Source: Novosphingobium naphthalenivorans NBRC 102051 (GTDB lineage Bacteria; Pseudomonadota; Alphaproteobacteria; Sphingomonadales; Sphingomonadaceae). Taken from it: a DNA stretch of 35,285 nucleotides. The notes under the pieces were generated by a model, which was not told the origin of the DNA, made no database searches, and saw only the letters and a list, made by a program, of their open reading frames with translations. Position numbers and translations under genes: made by a program. Below, piece after piece: positions 1 through 7,970 of the stretch (position 1 is the stretch's first letter; each line of letters opens with the position of its first letter). The DNA lies in contig NZ_BCTX01000057.1 in the NCBI RefSeq assembly GCF_001590985.1, forward strand, positions 1 through 35,285, given 5' to 3'.

Positions 1-926
1 AAGGCAACGAGTTCCTCGCGCGCGTAGTCCTTCGAACCAAAGGCATTGCGCAGCTGGCGCCCCAGCCGCGAGGCATGCCCGGTGGCGTGGGTCAGCTCGT
101 GGAGGCAGGTGCGGTAATAGTTGATCTGATCATGGAAGGCCGGTTGCGGCGGGACCTGCACGAAATCCTCGCCCGGCACATAGAAGGCCCGCGCGCCGCC
201 GATGCGAAAATCGACCCCGCTCGCGGCGATCAGCTCTTCGGCAACGGGCACGACTTCACGTTCGGGCAGCGGCACCGGTTCGGGCGCGAACCCCGCAGGA
301 AGCCCTTCGCACTGCGCGACATTGAAGACGGTAAAGCGCTTGAGGAAAGGAACGGCCCTCGCATCCTCGCCGGTTTCGCTGGCGCGCTGCTTCTCGGCTT
401 GCGGCACGAAGCGATCGGCATAGACCACGCATGTCCCGTGCTCACCCTTGCGCACGTTGCCGCCAGCCTCCAGCGCCTGCCGGAATGTGAGCCATCCTTG
501 CGAAGGCCAGCCATGCTCGAAGACCGCGCCCCACAGGATGAGGACATTGACGCCCGAATAGGCCCGCCCGGTCAGCGCATTGCGCGGCAGGCCGGGGACC
601 GGCGCCCCGCTGCACGCACTGGCGACACTGTCCGCCCATGGCTGCACCCACGGCACGCGCCCCTGTTCCAGCTGGCGGATGATCGCGGCGGTTACCTCTT
701 CGTAGAGATCGCCCCGCGATGCCCCCGCAGCCCCGCGCCGGAAAGTCTGCCCCGTCCCCTTCCTGCTCCCCCTCGCCCGGCCCTTCGCCCGCCCGCACCG
801 CGCCTCGCCCCTGCCGGGTACAGTGCCACCGGCACCGTTGCTGTTGTCCTTCTCCCCAAAATCCTCGCCATTCCCGCCCGCACCAACCGCGCGAGCCTTG
901 CTCCCGGCCTTCGAATTGCAGCGCAT
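1..926 (-). CDS. ardC: ArdC-like antirestriction protein (C-terminus cut by window edge)
   Basis: About 308 codons are visible; the gene continues past base 1. Translation starts at the ATG at 926, behind an AGGAGG ribosome site. After about 85 low-complexity, Gly/Arg-rich residues comes the ArdC N-terminal domain (DLYEEVTAAIIRQLE, VPWVQPW, LPRNALTGRAYSGVN, GWLTFRQALEAGGNVRKGE, FTVFNVAQCEGLP). It is followed by the zincin-like metallopeptidase motif HELTHATGH. ArdC proteins are carried by conjugative plasmids and integrative elements; they bind single-stranded DNA and protect incoming DNA from host restriction. The unusual point is the long basic N-terminal extension before the domain; a later start is possible, but the 926 start has the good ribosome site. 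Family assignment is firm; mobile-element origin is inferred from the family and from neighbouring hipBA and DUF2285 genes. Confidence 0.9.
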   Translation of the reverse strand, partial: MRCNSKAGSKARAVGAGGNGEDFGEKDNSNGAGGTVPGRGEARCGRAKGRARGSRKGTGQTFRRGAAGASRGDLYEEVTAAIIRQLEQGRVPWVQPWADSVASACSGAPVPGLPRNALTGRAYSGVNVLILWGAVFEHGWPSQGWLTFRQALEAGGNVRKGEHGTCVVYADRFVPQAEKQRASETGEDARAVPFLKRFTVFNVAQCEGLPAGFAPEPVPLPEREVVPVAEELIAASGVDFRIGGARAFYVPGEDFVQVPPQPAFHDQINYYRTCLHELTHATGHASRLGRQLRNAFGSKDYAREELVA

Positions 927-1616
927 CGCCTGCCTCCTGTCCTTACCAAACCTGCCATGCCTCCCCGCAAAAAGCGGGGGTGGGCGGCAAGCGGACGGAC
1001 AGGCCCGCCGCAGTGGCGGCGCTGGCATCCAAGCCGGGGTCCCCGCCCGCACACGGGCGGGGTGGCGCAGGACCGGAACGGCAGTGGAGGAGCCGGGCTG
1101 CAGCCCGGCTTGCCTGCGGCGCGGGCGGGCCTAGACGGGAGCGGGCCCACCCGCGCTTGACCGGGAGAGGCCCACAAACAGCGCCGCCCGCGCGCCATGC
1201 GCGGGCGACCGCTTCTGCGGACGCACAATCCGCGTCCGTCCTTTCGCGCCATGCGATCGTTACCGAATGGCCGGGATCGGCGCAGACGAGCCCGGGGCGC
1301 CAGGCGGCATGGACGTCCCGTCCGCCGCCGGGGCCTAGAGCGCGGTCGCGCCGTCGGGGCGCGAGGCGCCGGAACTGTGCGATACCCGCACTTCAGGCCG
1401 CGACTTCTCTGCGAAATGACGATCGGAATGTCTCAGGGAGAAAGGGTGCGGTAGACAACGGGCCGCTCCCGGAAGGCTGACGCGAATTGCTCCCTTTTCC
1501 ATCTGTCCAGGCTTCACCTCCCGGAATCGGCAATTCCGGATCACACGATGTCCCGCGGAACGCACAGAAGACCGCTTACCTTGACTTGCTGGCAGCGTGA
1601 CAAACCGGCATATTTG
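927..1616. other. non-coding, GC-rich region with four perfect hairpins
   Basis: No convincing gene lies between ardC and the hipBA operator region. The first half holds four perfect inverted repeats: CCCCGC/GCGGGG at 963-979, a 9-bp repeat with 4-nt loop at 1041-1062, a 20-bp perfect palindrome at 1091-1110, and GCCCGCGC/GCGCGGGC at 1186-1206. The first lies 37 nt upstream of the ardC start. Their role is unknown: termination, leader structure, or a single-strand folding region of a mobile element are all possible. Confidence 0.55.
1091..1110. repeat. 20-bp perfect palindrome
   Basis: AGCCGGGCTG followed directly by its exact reverse complement. It has no loop, which fits a dimeric protein-binding site or a cruciform better than a terminator. 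Confidence 0.6.
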
Positions 1617-1781
1617 CACCCGTTCGGGAATATTTGTCGCCTTCCATGCTGCCATGGCGCATTTTTGCTCCCGATCAGGAGCATAATGGAAAATTGCTTG
1701 CCGGAATCGAATTTACGACCCCGTTCGGGATCAAAAATTGACTTCCGCCCTCCGATACGCTAACTTTGATCCCGAAAGGGT
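1613..1781 (+). promoter_or_regulatory. four phased operator-like sites upstream of hipBA
   Basis: Four copies of a TCCC-N4-GGGA-type palindrome have cores at 1618-1629, 1669-1680, 1719-1730 and 1770-1781. The spacing is 51, 50 and 51 bp, close to five helical turns each. Sites 1 and 4 share a longer match (TTTGCACCC and its complement). Site 4 covers the Shine-Dalgarno (GAAAGGG, 1774-1780) of hipB. Known HipB proteins repress their own operon by binding several TATCC-N8-GGATA sites, so this array is most simply the autoregulatory operator. The sequence pattern is seen; binding is inferred. Confidence 0.7.
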
Positions 1782-1786
1782 GCAAA

Positions 1787-2428
1787 ATGGAACTGCCACG
1801 AGAATCCGCGACGGAACGCCTGCTTCGCCAGATGCGCGCGCAGGACCGCGAGTTCGAAGCGCTTCACGGTTCGCGAAGCCTTGCAAAAGCGCTCGACATG
1901 GCCGGCATCTCGCGCGCGGCGGGAATGCCGCGCAGCGTGGTCGACGAGCTTGTCGAACAACAACGCCAGTCCCCGGCCTCGTTGCTGAAGCATGCAACCC
2001 GGACAGAGCAGGACGAACTGGCCCGGGCCATATCCGACCTGCATGGAAGTTCGATCAAGGACACACTGGCACGCACCATACCCGCCAGTGCAACGCAAAC
2101 TGCAACGGATCTCCTGGAAGCCTATTCGCGCGAAGCCGGTATGGGCGGGAGCTCCGTCGTGTCAGGACCGGGAGCGAGGACACGCCCCACTGCCCGTTCG
2201 GCCACACCGACAGTTACGGTCAAAGGCACGGCCGACCTCGGGCCGATGGTGCGCAAGGCCCGCAAGGCGATGAAGATGAACCAGTCGGAATTCGCCGCCC
2301 ATGCCGGCGTCGGCCGGCGTTTCCTGTCCGAACTGGAAAGCGGCAAGCCCAGCCTCGAATTCGACAAGGTCATGGCCTGCGCCCTGGCTGCCGGTATCGA
2401 TCTTCTGGCAAGAACACGCGGGTCCTGA
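1787..2428 (+). CDS. hipB: HipB-like antitoxin, XRE-family regulator
   Basis: A 213-residue protein whose C-terminal part (about residues 145-213) is a helix-turn-helix of the HipB type: LGPMVRKARKAMKMNQSEFA, then GVGRRFLSELESGKPSLEF. The N-terminal ~130 residues form an extra region absent from the short HipB of E. coli; I do not recognise it. HipB-type antitoxins bind the HipA kinase and repress their own promoter. The ATG at 1787 is preferred over an in-frame TTG at 1766, because a GAAAGGG ribosome site precedes the ATG and the TTG lies inside operator site 4. The stop overlaps the hipA start by one base (TGATG), so translation is coupled. Confidence 0.88.
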   Translation: MELPRESATERLLRQMRAQDREFEALHGSRSLAKALDMAGISRAAGMPRSVVDELVEQQRQSPASLLKHATRTEQDELARAISDLHGSSIKDTLARTIPASATQTATDLLEAYSREAGMGGSSVVSGPGARTRPTARSATPTVTVKGTADLGPMVRKARKAMKMNQSEFAAHAGVGRRFLSELESGKPSLEFDKVMACALAAGIDLLARTRGS

Positions 2429-3756
2429 TGCGCCTGCTTGACGTCTGGCTGGAATCTTCCGCCCTGCCGATCGGTCACCTCGCCGCCGGTGACGATGGCG
2501 CCATGGGCTTCGTCTATACGGCCGACTGGCTCGGCCAGGCGGACAATCACGCGCTGTCGCTGTCCCTGCCGCTGACCGGAGAACCGTTCGGAGACGCAGT
2601 AACCCGGGCCTGGTTCGGTAACCTGCTCCAGGAGAACGACCAGCTCGAACGCGTCATGGCCCGCGAAGGCCTCGATCGCGGCGACATTGCCGGCCTGCTC
2701 GCCCATGTCGGCTCGGATTGCGCCGGTGCGGTCAGCGTGCTGCCCCAGGGACATCCGCCGGTCAAGCGTCCCGGCAACCTTGCCGAGGACTACGACGCAC
2801 TCGACGACGAGACCTTCCGGGACCTTGTGCAAAGGCTTGCCGAGGGCCGTCCGCTACCCGAGGACATGCGTGATCCGTCACCGGTCGCCGGCTACCGGCG
2901 CAAGATCTCGCTGGCTGAGCTCCCCGGCAATCGCTTTGGGCTGCCGAAGCCGGGAAGCGGCGCGCCGACCACCCATATCCTCAAGATACCCGATCCCGGC
3001 CATCGCCACGAATCCCGTCATGAAGCCTTCGTAACGAGGCTCGCGGCACAGTGCGGCCTCGATGTCGGCAAATGCACGGCAAGCGACGTGGATGGCCAGG
3101 AAGTTCTGCTGATCCACCGTTTCGACCGCAAGGTTGATGGAAGCGACGTCTATCGGCTGCATCAGGAAGATTTTGCCCAGGCCCTCGGGCTCCCCGCAAC
3201 GCTCAAATACGAACGGCGCGGGCAGGAAGGCAGGCGGTTCGATGCCGCGGCCATAGCGCGAATTCTGGCCGAGACGGACCGTCCGGCCATGGCCCGCCAG
3301 CGCTTTCTCGAGATCACGCTGTTCGATCTGCTGGTCGGCAACAACGACAACCATGCCAAGAACCATGCCCTGTTCCACCTGCCGGGGCGGGCTCCTGTGC
3401 TAGCCCCCTTCTACGATCTCGTTCCGGTCCAGGTCGTTGCCGGCTACACCGACGAGCTGGCTTTCAGGATCGGCGAGGCGCACGTTCCGGAAGACATTCG
3501 CCGCGAGGATCTTCTTCACTTCTGCGAGGCCATCGGCATTCCCCGGTCCGGTGCGCGTACGCTCCTCGAACGCGCTGCCCGGCAAATGATCGAGGCGATC
3601 GAAGAGCATTCCGCCCGTTTTCCGCAGGAGATGCGAGCACTCGACAACCTTGCCGGTGAGCGGGAAGCCCACCTCAATGCCATTCTCGAACTGGGCCTCG
3701 AGCTGCGCGAACGCGACGCCCACATTGTGAGAGGCGGGGGCTGGGCGCTCAGCTAG
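2428..3756 (+). CDS. hipA: HipA-like serine/threonine kinase toxin
   Basis: A 442-residue protein, the usual HipA length. It has the N-terminal HipA subdomain (VWLESSALPIGHLAAG, LSLSLPLTGEPF), the ATP-binding N-lobe (ISLAELPGNRFGLPKPG, THILKIP), and kinase core motifs HRFDR, VGNNDNHAKNHAL (catalytic Asp and Asn) and FYDLVP (metal-binding Asp). In known systems HipA phosphorylates glutamyl-tRNA synthetase and induces dormancy; which target this one uses cannot be told. All key residues are present, so it is probably active. It is co-translated with hipB. A long open frame runs upstream through hipB, but the homology and the TGATG overlap fix the start at 2428. Confidence 0.92.
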   Translation: MRLLDVWLESSALPIGHLAAGDDGAMGFVYTADWLGQADNHALSLSLPLTGEPFGDAVTRAWFGNLLQENDQLERVMAREGLDRGDIAGLLAHVGSDCAGAVSVLPQGHPPVKRPGNLAEDYDALDDETFRDLVQRLAEGRPLPEDMRDPSPVAGYRRKISLAELPGNRFGLPKPGSGAPTTHILKIPDPGHRHESRHEAFVTRLAAQCGLDVGKCTASDVDGQEVLLIHRFDRKVDGSDVYRLHQEDFAQALGLPATLKYERRGQEGRRFDAAAIARILAETDRPAMARQRFLEITLFDLLVGNNDNHAKNHALFHLPGRAPVLAPFYDLVPVQVVAGYTDELAFRIGEAHVPEDIRREDLLHFCEAIGIPRSGARTLLERAARQMIEAIEEHSARFPQEMRALDNLAGEREAHLNAILELGLELRERDAHIVRGGGWALS

Positions 3757-3769
3757 GATACGGCATCTT

Positions 3770-3785
3770 TGCAGCACTCGCTGCA
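3770..3785 (+). terminator. hairpin after hipA
   Basis: TGCAGC-ACTC-GCTGCA, a perfect 6-bp stem 14 nt after the hipA stop. No T-tract follows, so it is a weak terminator candidate. Confidence 0.3.
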
Positions 3786-3873
3786 GCAAGGACAGCAAGA
3801 CCACCTCGTGGGACCGGGCACCACAGCTTCAGCGGATACAGTCTCTTCAATCGCGCTTTGTGCGTGCCACAAA

Positions 3874-3912
3874 TTATCCCACAATTCCGGCAAACCCAAA
3901 CTTATGGGATAA
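3874..3912. repeat. inverted repeat TTATCCCA/TGGGATAA
   Basis: Perfect 8-bp arms at 3874-3881 and 3905-3912, separated by 23 nt, between the convergent ends of hipA and the DUF2285 gene. Function unknown. Confidence 0.4.
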
Positions 3913-3929
3913 ACGCTGCAAATTCCCCG

Positions 3930-4713
3930 TCAGCCCTCCCCCCGCATCAGAAACCGGTATCCGCCTTTCGCCAGCCGGCGCGCTTCGGCAGCCAGCCTGC
4001 GCACCCGCGAGCGCAGGAAATCCGACCCGTCATGCCAGTCGGAAGCGACCCGTTCGGCGCCATAGAGAACCTGCGCAATCTCGCGCTGGCTGGCGCCTTC
4101 GGTCAGGGCGTCGTGGACGCGAAGCGCCTCGATCCAGCGCGCCACGCGCGGATCGGCGGGGAACAGCGAGGACAGGAAGCGCCTTTCACCGGCAAGGGCG
4201 ATCAGCCGCCGCAGCGGCAGGATCTTCGGTGCCGCAGAAACAGTCCCTGAAAGGCAATAGCCCAGGATAACCGGTCCATCCCCCAGCGTCCCGGAAACGA
4301 CGTCCAGACGGATATGGCGAAGTCCGTCGCTCAGGACCGCATGTTCACGGCCATCGGTCCCGGTCACAAGGGTCAGCCAGGGTGCCAGCGTGGCAGGATC
4401 GATGGCATCGGGATCGCGCGCTTCGGCAGGCACGGCCGTGACGGCAAGCGTGCCGGGATCGAGATCGGCACGCCAGATCAGCCGCGCATCCGGTGCCGCC
4501 TTTGCCGGATCCTCGGCGAAAGTGAAGCCCCCAGGAAGCGAGGTCGTCAAGGCCTGCTCCGCGCGTCGCGGTGCTCGCGCGCACGTGCCATTCGACATAG
4601 CCGGCATCGCGCCGGAGCCATTCCCACATCAGCCCGGCCCGGTCGATACCGGCGAGGGCGTCATAACCGCGGCGCTCCCGCCACGAACCCGGGCGAAGCC
4701 GCCAAACGCTCAC
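3930..4713 (-). pseudogene. DUF6499-DUF2285 protein with a frameshift
   Basis: Read from a GTG at 4713, the first ~50 codons give a DUF6499-like N-terminus (YDALAGIDRAGLMWEWLRRD, YVEWHVR). The frame then breaks, and the rest of the family continues one frame over (roughly from 4570 to the stop at 3930): DARLIWRADLDPG, HIRLDVVSG, a RHDALTEGASQREIAQVLYG-type segment and a C-terminal GGYRFLMRG. One extra (or two missing) bases near 4560-4575 would account for it. Family members are small regulator-like proteins found in alphaproteobacterial conjugative elements. It could be a real pseudogene, a sequencing error or, less likely, programmed frameshifting. Confidence 0.65.
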
Positions 4714-4919
4714 AAGGCCGCGAGCATCCCGTGCACGCCACTGTCATGCCAGGGACATAAAATACCATTGATTGCGCGGTGAAATTTCATACCATGGCGG
4801 CACCGTTCACCAGTGGCTCTATTCCGGTATGGGGACCGGAAGCGGGTTCGCGCCTTTTTGAAAAGGACGGCTTCGCGTATTCGGGTGGCTTGAGACACCG
4901 CGCGGAGCCGGCGTTTGCA

Positions 4920-5693
4920 ATGGGCGTTCGCAAGGTATTCGACAGGTTCGCGCTGGCCGTGGCAGGAGCCACATGCGTGGCCGACCTGGCCATGATCCTC
5001 ACCGACATCACCCGGCGCATGGGATACGACTACTACGCGCTGACGCATCACATCGACTGGAAAAATCCGCCGCCCGGCGCGATCCGCATCCACAACTACC
5101 CGGACGCCTGGGTCGAATTCTTCGACGGCCATGGCCTTGGCGGCGCCGACCCGGTCCACCGTGCCAGCCAGCGCACGAATTTCGGTTTCACCTGGCACGA
5201 TGTGCCCAAGATGATCATCCTTACCGGGAATGACCGGCGGATCCTCTCGCTTGCTGCTGAGCATGGCCTGGGCAATGGCTATACCGTCCCGGCCAACGTT
5301 CCGGGCGAAGTTCACGGGTCCTGTTCGTTCGCGATCGGGACGGACCGGGACTTTCCCAGCCATACGCTCGCGATCGCGCAGCTTGCCGGCGCGCTTGCCT
5401 TCGAAGGGGCAAGGAGGTTGAGCCTTGTTGGCGCCAGGAACCGGCACCCGCTGATACCCGTACTCACCCAGCGGCAGCGCGATTGCCTGATCTGGGCCGC
5501 GCGGGGAAAGACCGACTGGGAGACCAGCCGCATCCTCGGGATCAGCGAGGAGACCGTCGCGCAGCATATCAGGGAAGCCTGCAGGCGGTACGGAGTGCAG
5601 AAGCGGACATCGCTCTTGATCCATGCGCTGTTGGACGGGACGATCAGCTTTGCCGAGATCATCGAGCGCCGGTATCCCCCTTTTCCGGGATAG
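4920..5693 (+). CDS. LuxR-family quorum-sensing regulator (copy 1)
   Basis: A 257-residue protein with an autoinducer-binding domain (about residues 30-175) and a C-terminal LuxR/GerE helix-turn-helix (LTQRQRDCLIWAARGKT, ILGISEETVAQHI). Signal-pocket residues typical of the family are visible: Trp in YPDAWVEFF, Asp-Pro in GGADPVHRA, Trp in FTWHDV, and Gly in the PGEVHGSCSFA stretch. It should bind an acyl-homoserine lactone and then DNA. The ATG at 4920 is chosen because it gives almost the same length and N-terminal alignment as the second LuxR copy at 25838; GTG 4779 and ATG 4794 are in-frame alternatives. luxI follows after 53 nt on the same strand. No certain lux box was found. Confidence 0.9.
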   Translation: MGVRKVFDRFALAVAGATCVADLAMILTDITRRMGYDYYALTHHIDWKNPPPGAIRIHNYPDAWVEFFDGHGLGGADPVHRASQRTNFGFTWHDVPKMIILTGNDRRILSLAAEHGLGNGYTVPANVPGEVHGSCSFAIGTDRDFPSHTLAIAQLAGALAFEGARRLSLVGARNRHPLIPVLTQRQRDCLIWAARGKTDWETSRILGISEETVAQHIREACRRYGVQKRTSLLIHALLDGTISFAEIIERRYPPFPG

Positions 5694-5715
5694 GCGTTTG
5701 ACAGCCGCCAGAGTC

Positions 5716-5729
5716 AGGTTCGTGAACCT
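5716..5729 (+). promoter_or_regulatory. palindrome between luxR1 and luxI1
   Basis: AGGTTC-GT-GAACCT, a perfect 6-bp inverted repeat ending four bases before the luxI1 ribosome site. It could be a regulator site or a leader hairpin; it is not a canonical 20-bp lux box. Confidence 0.35.
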
Positions 5730-5746
5730 TTTCAAGGAGGTTCGCG

Positions 5747-6352
5747 ATGCTTCACCAGGCCATGGCCGCGCCGGACACCCGGCACACGCTCCTTTCCAAC
5801 ATGTTCGCGGCGCGAAAGCGGGTCTTCATCGATTTGCTCAAGTGGGACCTGCCGGTCACGAATGGTCGCTACGAGATCGACCGCTTCGATACGCCGCAGG
5901 CGGCATACCTCATGCTGGCGGGCCAAGATGGAGAGCACCGCGCGTCAGCACGGCTGCTCGCGACCTGCACCCCGCATATCCTGGACACCTTGTTCCCCAC
6001 GCTGTGCGACGAAGACATCCCGCGCGCAGCCGGCATCGCCGAGATCACCCGCTTCTGCCTCGACCGTGGTCTACGCGCCAGCGATCGCCGGATCGTACGC
6101 GATGCACTTGTCCATGCCCTTGCCCGCCATGCGCTCGACAACGGCATCACCTGTTACACAGGCGTTGCCGAAACAGGCTGGCTCGAGCAGATCCTCGCCT
6201 TCGGGTGGCGCTGCCGGCTCCTGGGCGAGCCGAGAACCATTGGCGGCTCGCGCCTTGGAGCCCTCATCATCGAGATCGACGAAGACACGCCTTCGCGCCT
6301 CGAACGCCAGGGCCTCGTCAACAATGCCGCGGAGACCTGCCATGTCCTGTGA
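5747..6352 (+). CDS. luxI: acyl-homoserine lactone synthase, LuxI family (copy 1)
   Basis: A 201-residue LuxI-type synthase, which makes acyl-homoserine lactone from S-adenosylmethionine and an acyl carrier. All the invariant residues of the family can be placed: Arg and Phe in RKRVF, Trp in KWDLP, two Asp in YEIDRFDT, Arg in ASARLLAT, and Glu and Arg in AEITRFCL. The fold belongs to the GNAT superfamily, so automatic annotation may call it an acetyltransferase. The start follows a strong AAGGAGG at 5734-5740. The last 11 bases overlap the start of phyH1, so the two are probably translated together. The signal's acyl chain cannot be predicted from sequence alone. Confidence 0.92.
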   Translation: MLHQAMAAPDTRHTLLSNMFAARKRVFIDLLKWDLPVTNGRYEIDRFDTPQAAYLMLAGQDGEHRASARLLATCTPHILDTLFPTLCDEDIPRAAGIAEITRFCLDRGLRASDRRIVRDALVHALARHALDNGITCYTGVAETGWLEQILAFGWRCRLLGEPRTIGGSRLGALIIEIDEDTPSRLERQGLVNNAAETCHVL

Positions 6353-7220
6353 ACCGCAAGCCCCGCTCGAGCATTCGATCGCCGCGGCCTTGAAGGAAAT
6401 GGGCTATTGCCTCGTGCGCGGCGCCATCGATGCCGGCGAAGTTCGGCGCCTCGAGCAGGATCTCGACCGCGCCTTCGAGGAAACGCCCTTCTGCAGCGGC
6501 GGCTTCTACGGCGAGCGGACCCGGCGTTTCGGGAGTCTCTTGCGCCGGTCGGCGCGAACCGAACAGTTCGTGCGCCACCGGGACATCCTCGCCGCCGCGG
6601 AAGAAGTGCTCACCCCCTGGTGCGACAGCGTCCAGCTCAACCTGACCCAGGGGCTTGCGCTGCATCCCGGTGCCTTGCCGCAGCTCCCGCACCGCGACCA
6701 GGACATGTGGCGCGGCGTGACAGGCGAAGTCGAATACCTCGTCAACGTCATGTGGCCTTTCACGCCCTATACCCGGGACAACGGAGCCACCCTTGTCTGG
6801 CCCGGCAGCCACGGGCGGCGCGCGCTTGTCGCCGATCCACAGGCGGATCCCCTCGCCGTGGAAATGGTACCCGGCGATGCCCTGCTTTTCCTGGGATCGA
6901 CGCTGCACGGCGCCGGAGGCAACCGCACCGGGCAGGTCCGCAAGGGCATGATCGTCAGCTATTGCCTTGGCTGGCTCAAGCCCTACGAGAACCAGTGGCT
7001 GGCCTACCCGCCGAAAATTGCACGCCATTTCTCCAGCGAACTGGCCGGCCTCGTCGGATACCGCCAGCACCGCCCGAACCTCGGCAACTACGAAGGCGAA
7101 TGTCCCTCGCGCCTGCTGACCGGCCAGGACTTCATACCGACCGGAGCCAGGGATGCCTTGCGCCCCGATCAGGAGGATATGGTCGCAGCCTTCGTCGAAA
7201 GCCAGCGCGCCGGCAGATGA
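6342..7220 (+). CDS. phytanoyl-CoA dioxygenase (PhyH) family protein (copy 1)
   Basis: A 292-residue Fe(II)/2-oxoglutarate oxygenase of the PhyH family. The metal triad is visible as His and Asp in PHRDQDMW and a distal His in FLGSTLHGAGGNR; the following Arg is the likely 2-oxoglutarate contact. It is closely related to the product of 27297-28250, sharing DNGATLVWPGSH, SYCLGWLKPYE and AYPP blocks. PhyH genes directly downstream of luxI are a recurring arrangement in sphingomonads, but the substrate is unknown; candidates are the signal's acyl chain or a metabolite under quorum control. The start codon lies inside luxI1 with CGGAG upstream. The gene is followed 32 nt later by the GntR gene. 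Confidence 0.9.
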   Translation: MSCEPQAPLEHSIAAALKEMGYCLVRGAIDAGEVRRLEQDLDRAFEETPFCSGGFYGERTRRFGSLLRRSARTEQFVRHRDILAAAEEVLTPWCDSVQLNLTQGLALHPGALPQLPHRDQDMWRGVTGEVEYLVNVMWPFTPYTRDNGATLVWPGSHGRRALVADPQADPLAVEMVPGDALLFLGSTLHGAGGNRTGQVRKGMIVSYCLGWLKPYENQWLAYPPKIARHFSSELAGLVGYRQHRPNLGNYEGECPSRLLTGQDFIPTGARDALRPDQEDMVAAFVESQRAGR

Positions 7221-7252
7221 CCCATGGCCAATGAGCGGCGGACCATGAGCCC

Positions 7253-7873
7253 ATGAACGCCGGAACAACCGCCGGGCGGGTTTACGACGCGCTCAAGGCG
7301 CTACTGCTGTCGGGGGCAGTGCCGCCTGGCGAACATCTCGAACCGGCAAGGCTCGCCGAAGGCCTCGCGAGCAGTGTCACCCCTGTCCGCGATGCCTTGC
7401 ATCGCCTCGTCGGCGAGCGCCTTGTCGAGGCGCGCACCAGCAGCGGCTTCAACCTGCCGCTCGTCACCGAAGCGGGCTTGCGCGATCGCTACCGGTGGAA
7501 CGAGGAAGTCCTGTTTGCCGCCATCAGGGCGCGCAGGCCCACGACCGATCCCGAAGCGGCGCACATCGAACCGTCGTCCAATCCCTCCGAGCCGGACAGG
7601 TCCCTGTTCGAGCGGATCGGCGCCCTGTCGGGAAATTTCGAGCACGGCATCCAGATCGCTGCGGCCAGCGACAGGCTTTCTGCGGCGCGCGCTGCGGAAT
7701 ACCGTGTCTTCGATAGTTCCAACGCCGAAATCGCGCGCATGCATGAAGCCTTGGGCTCGGGGACGCTCAGCGATCTCAGGCGGCTGGTGCGCGGCTATCA
7801 TCGCCGGCGTCTCCGCGCGGTTCCCGAAGTCGTGCGCCTGCTTTACCACCCGCCACAGCGCCCGGGTCAATAA
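7253..7873 (+). CDS. GntR-family transcriptional regulator of the lasso cluster
   Basis: A 206-residue protein with an N-terminal winged helix of the GntR type (VYDALKALLLSGAVPPGEHL, LAEGLASSVTPVRDALHRLVGERLVE). The C-terminal part is mostly helical but does not clearly match the usual FCD effector domain, so its ligand is unknown. A GntR gene next to the precursor is common in proteobacterial lasso peptide clusters. It ends 97 nt before the lasso precursor start and probably acts on that intergenic region, where an inverted GGCTAT/ATAGCC pair brackets a TATAAAG box. The start is poorly supported by a ribosome site. Confidence 0.85.
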   Translation: MNAGTTAGRVYDALKALLLSGAVPPGEHLEPARLAEGLASSVTPVRDALHRLVGERLVEARTSSGFNLPLVTEAGLRDRYRWNEEVLFAAIRARRPTTDPEAAHIEPSSNPSEPDRSLFERIGALSGNFEHGIQIAAASDRLSAARAAEYRVFDSSNAEIARMHEALGSGTLSDLRRLVRGYHRRRLRAVPEVVRLLYHPPQRPGQ

Positions 7874-7876
7874 TCG

Positions 7877-7949
7877 GGCTATTTGCGGGTTATAAAGTTC
7901 GGATAGCCGGGCGCCGGACCTACGATTCCTCGTGCCGCAATCCTGCGGC
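7877..7949 (+). promoter_or_regulatory. lasso precursor promoter and leader region
   Basis: The 97-nt gap between the GntR gene and the precursor holds a TATAAAG box at 7891-7897 with no good -35, bracketed by GGCTAT (7877-7882) and ATAGCC (7903-7908). A 6-bp hairpin GCCGCA-ATCC-TGCGGC lies at 7934-7949, ten bases before the ribosome site. The GntR binding role is inferred. Confidence 0.4.
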
Positions 7950-7970
7950 GATACAACCGAGGAGTACGTC

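Noticed and set aside
1738..3756. A 672-codon frame covering hipB and hipA
   Set aside because: The first ~230 codons are out-of-frame hipB; the HipA family start and the TGATG overlap place hipA at 2428.
4710..5735. A 341-codon frame antisense to luxR1
   Set aside because: Shadow of luxR1; no domain features.
4600..5746. A canonical lux box near the first cassette
   Set aside because: Only the short AGGTTC-GT-GAACCT palindrome was found; it does not fit the 20-bp lux box.
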